Positions 56,336 through 64,000 of a stretch of DNA of 64,000 bases are shown piece after piece; the first letter of the stretch is position 1; each line of letters begins with the position of its first letter. The notes under the pieces are model-generated. The model was given only the letters and a program-made list of their open reading frames with translations, searched no databases and had not been told where the DNA came from. Source of the stretch: Ursus arctos (taxonomy: Eukaryota; Chordata; Mammalia; Carnivora; Ursidae); contig NW_026622997.1 of NCBI RefSeq assembly GCF_023065955.2, forward strand, positions 15,542,001 through 15,606,000, read 5' to 3'. Made by a program: the position numbers and the translations under genes.

Positions 56336-56865
56336 CAGCTTTCAATGAGGGGGTTGTATAATTTTAAAGCTAAGACCTGCTTATTATTTCTACTGAATCA
56401 CCAGCTAAGGACATTATGATAAGAATTGTCAAGACATAAGAAGGGGGAAAAAAGGCAGCAGTTGGAATGTTAATAAATCATTGGTTTCTTCTAACTCTTT
56501 ACAAAGCCATAATACTCTTTTAAACATTCATCTAGTCTTTGAAATTGGTGGGTGGTATGAATTACTACCACTATTATTTATACTATTAAGACCTTCAGTT
56601 TTAGCAAGATATTTAAAGGTAAATATAGGTTACCTGTCCAAAACTTAATGGAGAAGAACATTTTTGTAGTTCCTGGTTGATATTCTGACACCTAAGATTT
56701 ATTATTTTCAGTCGTCTCAAAGCAGTGGGTAATCAAATTTGTTGACAGACAGATATTACTATAATACCACTAATGGGCTTGGCAAAGGGAGAGGCTACAT
56801 GAGTTGAAATTTGATTATACAGTTGCTTCAGAGTCATGTCTGGAGCTGTTCTTCTTTTTCTTAAA

Positions 56866-56867
<2 letters not shown>

Positions 56868-56896
<29 letters not shown>

Positions 56897-56899
56897 TAC
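56868..56899. repeat. Poly-A to (AT)n
   Basis: A-run passing into about 14 AT units; may be the remains of a retroelement tail. Confidence 0.9.
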
Positions 56900-57129
56900 T
56901 CGTTTGAATATATTAAACTAAGTAAATATTTCTAATTCCTATGAGAAATTATGGCAGAGTAGTTTTGTGGCGGGAACCCTGGAAAGATACCAGAACACTT
57001 GGATTCCGGCTATGGATCATCCACTTGTCAACTTGAAGTCCTCTGTAAGTCGTAATACTTTAAAATATATGATGACAGTAAAGCCACTTCATAAAGTTAT
57101 CATGAAGGCTAACGAAGATGATACTGATG

Positions 57130-57355
57130 CTGACGCTGCTGGTAGATTACATTTATCGGGATCTTATCATGTGCTGGGCACTCCTGTTTATTTTTCATTT
57201 AATCCTCACAAAACCCCATGAAGTTTAGTATTATACTTTTTGAAAGATGAGAAAACCAGAGTTTAGGAAATTAGGTGACTTGTTCAAGGTCACACATTTC
57301 ATAAAATGGTAGAGCAACACTTCAAATCCAGGTGTCACCAATGCCAAAGTACAAT
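57130..57355 (-). mobile_element. MIR SINE
   Basis: Reverse-complement MIR: CATGTGCTGGGCACTCCTGT, ATTTAATCCTCACAAAACCC, GATGAGAAAACCAGAGTTTA, CTTGTTCAAGGTCACACATT and TTCAAATCCAGGTGTCACCA. Confidence 0.9.
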
Positions 57356-57429
57356 TGCAGTTGTTCTTTATCCTAAACATATGCAAAGAATATCAGAATT
57401 TCTGACGAATATTAAATAATCCCATTGTG

Positions 57430-58135
57430 CTGGTTCCTTTCACTTTTCCTTCTACGCTCTCTGGGGCATCTCAAGCATGCTAACAAATTTCACAACCATC
57501 TCAAACATATTATGCATCAAGTCTGTGTGTCCAACTCAAACTGCCTTTCTGTAAACTCAATAATTATACATCCAACTTCCTCGAATGTTCTGTAAGCATC
57601 TCAAATTCAATATAGCCTTAACCAAACTCATTATTTCCATGTTAAATGTGTTCTATCCATGGTCCCTGTATCAGTCAGCAGTTTTCTGGTAGTTCCCTTA
57701 TCTCCTTCAAGTCTTCATGGCTTATTGCTATGCTATTTATACTCTCTATCATGACGGATCCAATCTTTCTGCTCATTAAAAATTCAGCTTGAGAAATCTC
57801 TTCCCCTTTGGATCTTTGTAATATCATATAAGTAGCATCACCTCTATTCAGCTTTCATACTTTGTATATATATCTATTCTTATATTTTATGATTCTATAT
57901 TTTAGTAATAAGTAAACCTTTTTTTCCCCACTGCACAAACACAGTCCATTAGAAGTTTTTGGATGATGGAAGTGTTCTACATGTGTTCTAGTAACTACTG
58001 TGATGGACAATGTAGCACTAGACTCTAAGGTCCATAACAACAGAGACTATATCTTTATTCATTTTTATATATCCAATATCTAGGACATGGGAGATCCTCA
58101 ATAAATATGTAGGAAATCAATCAATCAGTCAATGA
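57430..58135 (+). mobile_element. Diverged L2 LINE 3' region
   Basis: CATCTCAAATTCAATATAGC with TTAACCAAACTCATTATTTC corresponds to the L2 ORF2-proximal 'CATCTCAAACTCAACATGTCCAAAACTGAACTCAT'. The end CCAATATCTAGGACATGGGA and TCCTCAATAAATATGTAGGA is the L2 terminus. The middle is less certain. Confidence 0.6.
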
Positions 58136-58724
58136 ATAAATAAAATATTTCACAGTGGCTGTGAAAGGAGAAATATGCTTACCATAAACACTAGGGAACT
58201 GCTACATGGAGGTACTGGGGAAACTGATTAATAAACTGTGACTTCTCAGTGAATGAAAAGTTAATGCAAATAGGTTTCCAGTAATGGAGAAATAGCTTCC
58301 ATCAAGTCAACCCACTCTCAGATAACAAATATAACTCTATTTGAAATATAAAATACAATAATCCAAAGGCACTCCAGAAGAACTAAAAGAAACTGAAAGG
58401 ACATCTACATTGGAAAGAAGTAAATAGTGCAGGATAATTTTCTTGTTTTTAGATAGCTTTTTATTTGACGCTAGGCTCTAGCTTTAGCTTGCCACATGGC
58501 TAAAATTCTAATAGAAATCCACAGGCTTACTGGCTACATGAGCCATAGGACGGAGTTTGGGGAGACAACACAACTGAAAAGTGAAGAGGGAAATCCTGGA
58601 AAGTGAAAACCACAGGCAGGGCAAGGTTAGGAGGGTTCTCCATATAAACTTGACCCAAATCTCTGACTGATCCTTGAACTCCATACACACAAGGTAATAT
58701 ATATACATATATATTCATATGTTG

Positions 58725-58725
<1 letters not shown>

Positions 58726-58784
<59 letters not shown>
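58726..58784. repeat. (AT)n microsatellite, ~29 units
   Basis: Nearly 60 bases of uninterrupted AT. Cruciform-forming and likely polymorphic. Confidence 0.97.
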
Positions 58785-58787
<3 letters not shown>

Positions 58788-58879
58788 CTGAGTTTTCAAA
58801 ACAGAATTGGAGTTTGAATCAAAGCCAAATTAGCTGCCTGCTTAAAAATAAAAAACAAACAAACAATGAAAACATACTC

Positions 58880-60165
58880 TTCAGAGAGACATATCAGAAT
58901 CCAGTGTCTCTACGATGTATTACTCACAATGTTCAAGCTATTTAAAATTACTTGACTGATGAAGAAACAGGAAAATGTGATATAAACTCAAGACAAAGGA
59001 AATAAGTGGAGACAGATCTTTAGATGACCCAGATGTTAGAATTAGCAGATAAGGATTTTAAAGCAGCTATTATAACCATCTCAAGGGTTTAAAGAAAACA
59101 TGCTCATAATAAAGGAACAAATAGAAAATCTTAGAAGAAAAATTGAAACTACAAAAGAGAACCAACTGAAAATTCTAAAAATGGAAAATATGGTATTTGA
59201 AGTGAAAAATTTGCAAAGTGACTTTAACAGCAGACTGAAATGAGAAGAGTCAGTAAATTTGAAGATAGATCAATAGAAAATATCTAAACTGAAAAATTAA
59301 AAGAAAAGATTGGAAAAAAATGAAGAGAGTCAGCAAGCTATGAAGGCACTATGGAAAGGTTTAACATATGTGTACTTACAGTCTCAGAATAAGAAAGAAA
59401 AAATTTGAAAAAATAATGGTGATAATTCCCCCAAATTTGGTGAAAGGATACATTGACACATATAACAAGTCCAGGGAACCTCAAGCAGAAAAAACAAACA
59501 AAGAAAACCACATCTAGGCACGTCAAAGTCAAAATTCTGAAAACCACAAATCAAAAGAAATTCTTGAAAGCAATCAAAGATTAACCACAGATTAATTCAT
59601 TACATGCAGTGGAGGGATATGGATTAATAATTTGTCAGAGGGCGCCTGGGTAGCGCAGTCGTTAAGCTTCTGCCTTTGGCTCAGGGCGTGATCCCGGCAT
59701 GGCGGGATCGAGTCCCACATCGGGCTCCTCTGGTGGGAGCCTGCTTCTTCCTCTCCCACTCCCCCTGCTTGTTCCCTCTCTCACTGGCTGTCTCTCTGTC
59801 ACATAAATAAATAAAATCTTAAAAAAAAAAAGAAAATGAAACCTGCTTTCCTTTAAAAAAAAATGATAATAATAATTTGTCAGAAACAATGGACAAAGAT
59901 GATAGTGGAATGATATTTCTAAAATGCTGAAAGAAGAAAAAAGTCAACTCAATGCAGTGAAAATAGCCTTCAAGAATGAAAACAAAATGAAGACATTTTC
60001 AGATAGACAAAAACTGACAGAACTTTTATCAGCCAACCTGCAGTACAAAAAAATGCAAAAGAAGTTCTTCAGGGGAGAAGAGTTGATGCCAAAGGGACAC
60101 TCAAATCTTCAGATGAGAACGAAGTAGAAATATGGTACATGTGTAGCAATATAAAAGATTGTTTT
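58880..60165 (+). mobile_element. L1M, ORF1 region (plus strand)
   Basis: Ordered L1M ORF1 landmarks: GAATTAGCAGATAAGGATTT, AACATGCTCATAATAAAGGA, GAACCAACTGAAAATTCTAA, GTAAATTTGAAGATAGATCA, CCCCCAAATTTGGTGAAAGG, CACATCTAGGCACGTCAAAG, CCTTCAAGAATGAAAACAAA and AAGTTCTTCAGGGGAGAAGA. Frame is broken repeatedly. A young SINE with its own TSD splits it at 59640-59884. Confidence 0.93.
59640..59869 (+). mobile_element. Young SINEC with a 3'-transduced tail
   Basis: GGGCGCCTGGGTAGCGCAGT to the A-rich tail at about 59832, followed by 37 bases (GAAAATGAAACCTGCTTTCC, TTT and a second A-run) before the right TSD. TSD TAATAATTTGTCAGA at 59625-59639 and 59870-59884 encloses all of it, so the extra 37 bases arrived with the SINE. 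Confidence 0.93.
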
Positions 60166-60521
60166 CTTCCTTCCAAGTTTTTAGAAATGTGCATGACTGT
60201 TTAAAGCAAAAATTATAACAATTTATTATGTGATTTATAACATTTGTAGATTAAATACATATGGTAACTAAAAAATGAAGGAGTTTAAAAATTTGTATTT
60301 TTAAAAAGGTTATTATAATTTATATGAAATGGTCCAATATTACATCTAAGTTGACTGTGAAAAATTAAGGGTGTATATTGTGATCCCTGAAGGGACCACT
60401 TGAAACAATGCAAAATGATGTAATTACCAAAACCCATTAGAAGGCAATTCTCTCAGAGATTCAATTAAATCAAAAGAAATTAAGAAAGTGGAATTGGAGA
60501 ATCAAAGAACTTATTGTTCTT

Positions 60522-60606
60522 TGACGAGCACTGGGTGTTGTATATAAGTGATGAATCACTGAAACCAGTATTGCACTGTATGTTAACTAATAAAATTTAA
60601 TAAAAC
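60522..60606 (+). mobile_element. Carnivore L1 3' end, short stub
   Basis: GACGAGCACTGGGTGTTGTA, AAGTGATGAATCACTGAAAC and GTATTGCACTGTATGTTAAC, then a TAATAAAATTTAATAAAA tail, match carnivore L1 3' ends. It sits inside the older L1 between its ORF1 and ORF2 remnants. Confidence 0.88.
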
Positions 60607-60699
60607 CAATGAAACAAACCACCAAACACAAAAAACAGATGGAACCAACAGAACACAGTAGTAAAATGATTGGTCTAAATTCAAATGTATTAATAATTG

Positions 60700-62190
60700 G
60701 ATTAAATGTAAATGAACTAAACGATCCGACTAGAAGTCAGAAATTCTCAGAATAGATAAAAGAGCAAGACCCAATGTAGTTTCTTCACAAGAGATGAACT
60801 TTATTTAAATATATATTTTAAGAGATGAACTTTAAATATAAACACACAGATGGGCTGAAAGTAAATGACAGTAAAAGATAAATCATGTGAACAGTAAACT
60901 TAAGAAGGTTGGAGTAGCTGTTTTAGCATAAAATATAATAGATGCCAAGGCAAAGAGTATTACAAAGAGATAAAGAGAGACATATTAGAACAATAAAAGT
61001 ACAAATTTCTGAAAAGACGTAATAATCATACACGTATATGCCTAATAAAAGAGGTTCAAAATATATTAGATTAAAAAAACGTAATTAAAGGGCAAAAGAG
61101 TCAAATCCACAATGATAGTTGGAGTTTTCTCTCAGCAATGGATAGAGTAAATAGACAAAAGACCTGAGTAACACTATCAACCTCCTTACCTAATTGACAT
61201 TTGTAGAACACAGCACTAACAACTGCAGAATAAAACATTCAAGTGCACGTGGCATGTTAACCAAGAGAAACCATACGCTGGACCTTTAACACCTTTAAGA
61301 AAAGTCTTGACACCTTTAAAAGGATTGAAATAATGCAGATTATGTTTACTGACAATAATGAAATTAAATTAGAAACAAATAACAATAAGATATATAGGAG
61401 GAGTAAAGCCCAAATATTTGGAAATTAACACACTTGTCAATAATCTATGGATTAAAAAAAATCACAAGATACACTAGAAAATATTTTAAACTGAATTATA
61501 ATGAAAATAAAGCATATCAAAATTTGTGGGATATGGCTAGAGCAGTGCTTAGAGGGAAATGTGTAGCTTTTAAAGGCCTAGATAAGGAAAGGGATAAATA
61601 TATAAATCAATGACCTCATGTTTTACAGTAAGATCTAGAGAAAGAAGGGCAAAGTAAATCCAAAGTAAGTAGAAGGAAATAAAAAAGAAGAGAAATCAAT
61701 GAAATGGAAAAAAGATAAACAGTAGAGAAAATGATATGTATATCCTTTTTGAAAGGATAACAAAGTTGACAAGCCCTAGATAGACTGACCAAGAAAAAAA
61801 TGAGAGATATTACCAATATCAGGAATAAATGTGTAAATATAGTATTGAAGCTACAGGTATCACGAGCAACTTTATGTCAATATATTCAACAACTTAGATA
61901 AATGGACACATTCTCTGAACAATGCAACTTACTAAGACAGACACAAGATGGAATGGTAAATTTAACTAGGCCTCTATCTACCAAAGAAATTGAATTTGTT
62001 GTTCACTCAAATATGAAATTGGGTCCAACGGTTTCACTAGTGAACTCTGTTAAACATTTAAGTGAGAGAATATATCAATCTTCCGAAACAGAGGAGGAGG
62101 AAACCCCTCACAACGGGCTTAATGAGGCCAGCATGACCATGATATTAAATCTGACAAAGACATTTCAAAGAAAATTAATACACTAGTCAT
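60700..62190 (+). mobile_element. L1M, ORF2 5' part (endonuclease to RT start)
   Basis: Follows L1 ORF2: AGAGCAAGACCCAATGTAGT and ACAAGAGATGAACTTTATTT (endonuclease), CAAGTGCACGTGGCATGTTA, GGAAATTAACACACTTGTCA, GAGCAGTGCTTAGAGGGAAA and TTTGAAAGGATAACAAAGTT. At 61902-62186 a 94-codon frame still holds LTRPLSTKEIEFVVHSNMK and a worn EASMTMILNLTK, the region just before the RT fingers. 3' truncated at about 62190. Confidence 0.93.
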
Positions 62191-62214
62191 GTCAAATCGG
62201 CCACCTAGCTTGGT

Positions 62215-64000
62215 TTCCAAATTGCTCTGAATTTGGGGGTTGGGGGGAGAGGAGCCTGGAGGGCTGAAGATAATGCAGTCCAATCTGATGTTCTTCAGGT
62301 TCCTGTGAGATCTGGACAGAAATAAGAAGCGAGTGAATTAAGGTAGGACGGCTGATTTAGAAGATGAAAGGCTTGATCAGCTAAGTAAACATTATTGCCA
62401 GATACTTCGAGAACTCTACGATTCACAGTATTTATAAGAGAGTTCTGTGAGATTATGCGATGCCAGCTGTACTTGGCTTTACCAGTCATCTGAATAGTCC
62501 ACGTGGTAGACATTGGAAAGGAATAAAATAATTAAATAATGATGGATTCAGAACACAAGCAGAAAAATAAATAATGACACTTTTGAACGGGAGCAAGCAC
62601 CTCAAGAAGGAAACAACAGTAAAACTCAGAGCTCCAAGGCAGGGGAAGAAGGTAAAGAGCAAGATGAAGACATTTTAGCTCTAAACTTGGCAGAAAATGA
62701 AAATGAAGATTACTTAAAATCTTTATTTGGAGTTGGATTCTTATAAAGCACATGTGTGGATTAACAGGGTCCCTTTGAAAACACAGCAGGAACAGGTGCT
62801 GGAGATCTGCAAGAGCTCCACTGGGAAGAAACAGGGAAACGAAAGACACGTCTTTTGCACTATCATAGACAACACGGTAGACGTAGCAGGGAGGAGTAAT
62901 CACCAGTATCGGTGAAGTTCATCCATGAATCCCAAGCCCAGAGAGAGAATATGGGTGTTCTACCTTTGGGAGCCGATGTAGACATTTTGGCTGCAAAATT
63001 TCACACTAAGGTAACTGAAAAGTGGGGAACTAACCTGGAGTGCAGGTGTGGGTTGGCTTAGAGTATGTCTGGTGGACTGTCTCCCCCAATGCAGGTCATG
63101 GGAACTTGATCCTTAGAGAAATAACCCCAGCACATCCACACACTCTAGTCTTCCTTTGCCTTAAATACCTAAATGGTCAAAGGTAGTGTCTGTGGTGGGA
63201 ACATCTGTTGCTTGGGGAGCAATTAAAGATGTTCTTTTTTTCTATTGATCACCACTGCTCTAGAGCTCAGTGATGGAATTTCTGTCCTCTCTCAGAACGA
63301 TACGGGAAGAAAGGCAAACGAACTGAAGGAAGTTTGCCGTTCTCAATGGATAGGCGGGTATGATGCTTTTGAAATTTTTGTGGAACTCCTGCAAATACTT
63401 GTTTTATGTTTGAAAGGTATAAACAATGATATAAATGTTAGATGGGAAAACTTCATAGCTGGTTGAACCTTTGTTCTTTATAGTGCCTTAGCAGATTTTG
63501 TTTTATGTATCATCATTGTTGATAAAAATGTCCTATTTTTGAAAAGAACCTTTAGAAAAAAATCTTCATGGCCACACCTCCACATGTCTTCTTTGCAGCC
63601 AGCAGATTGTCTACATAGTTGAATTAAGTAAAGAGATGGAAAATATTAATGTTTATTATAAATTTTGATTTGAGAACACCGCAGACTTGGGACCACTTGA
63701 TATTTAAATGAAATTTCCTGAGAAATTCCTCAGGGCTTAGCAAGATACTCTAGAACATCAAGAAACCATTGCAAATTACTTTGAAGAAATACTGTTCTAA
63801 CAACGAAGGACATTATTCAGGACCTTAAGGCTATTTTCTTAGAATAGCGCCTCACAAGTCTTAAATGCTAACCTCTGGTAGTCTCACAGAACAGCTCACA
63901 CTCAACACCAGGCCAACGTGTATGGAAGTAACTTATCCAATCCCAACACGCTCTCTGCCAACATTCTTTGTTGGAAGATGGAGCCAAAACACAGAGAAGA
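62215..64000 (+). pseudogene. THAP12: THAP12 (PRKRIR) processed pseudogene, cut by window end
   Basis: THAP12, once described as a repressor of the PKR inhibitor, has an N-terminal THAP zinc-finger DNA-binding domain and a body derived from a hAT transposase. Pieces of it occur in order on the plus strand. Codons from 62267 give QSNLMFFRF and DLEDERLDQLSKHY (THAP domain); 62576-62746 gives EGKEQDEDILALNLAENENE and DYLKSLFG; 62727-62909 in the next frame gives KTQQEQVLEICKS and TIIDNTVDVAG; 62912-63060 gives GADVDILAAKFHTKVTEKWG; 63245-63466 gives NELKEVCRSQWIGGYDAFEI and CLKGINNDINVRWENFIAG. Beyond, MENINVYYKF (about 63640) and NLSNPNTLSAN (about 63930) continue to the window edge. Stops at 62306, 62339, 62435, about 62744 and 63059 and at least two frameshifts disable it. 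Exon-derived parts are contiguous, so it is a retrocopy. Confidence 0.88.

Noticed and set aside
61902..62186. 94-codon plus-strand frame as a gene
   Set aside because: It is L1 ORF2 sequence (LTRPLSTKEIEFVV).
62532..62903. 123-codon minus-strand frame
   Set aside because: Antisense shadow of the THAP12 pseudogene.

Overview
This window looks like non-coding nuclear DNA from a mammal of the order Carnivora. Thirteen copies of a tRNA-derived SINE with a GGGGCGCCTGGGTGGC-type head are present. The body (GAGCCTGCTTCTTCCTCTCC, CCCCCTGCTTGTGTTCCCTC) matches, from memory, the SINEC family of bears/giant panda and pinnipeds rather than the canid, felid or mustelid versions. Carnivore L1 3' ends, several with intact target-site duplications (TSDs), support this. 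I see no bacterial-type gene, operon, CRISPR array or other prokaryotic feature, and no intact protein-coding gene.

Layout. 1-7.8 kb: MaLR LTRs, an MER2-like Tigger element, L2 and MIR, plus one short exon-like open segment with good splice sites on the minus strand (4732-4846). 9.5-12.3 kb: a patchwork of minus-strand L1 fragments. 13.6-17 kb: four SINEs, one inserted in an ATCT microsatellite. 17-19.8 kb: mostly unique sequence with two conserved-looking islands. 19.8-28.7 kb: old and young L1, a 67-bp L1 stub with a TSD, MIRs, an MER5A, and a diverged repeat pair of unknown family. 28.7-35.3 kb: L2 LINEs, including a 1.5-kb minus-strand copy with recognisable reverse-transcriptase remains. 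36-44.8 kb: LTRs, L2, MIR and SINEs, often nested. 45.8-46.75 kb: a roughly 1-kb TG-rich minisatellite. 46.8-51.2 kb: the largest repeat-poor block, ending in two CTCF-like motifs. 51.3-55.2 kb: nested LTR, Tigger, L1 and SINEs. 55.5-58.8 kb: A+T-rich sequence with L2 and MIR. 58.9-62.2 kb: an old plus-strand L1 with ORF1 and ORF2 remnants. 62.2-64.0 kb: a decayed processed pseudogene of THAP12 (PRKRIR), running off the window.

No genes act together here. The content is repeat biology, one candidate exon, a retro-pseudogene and possible regulatory sequence. Repeat family names are from remembered consensus sequences, so edges are approximate (tens of bases) unless fixed by a TSD or terminal repeat. 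A previously undescribed system was looked for and not found.
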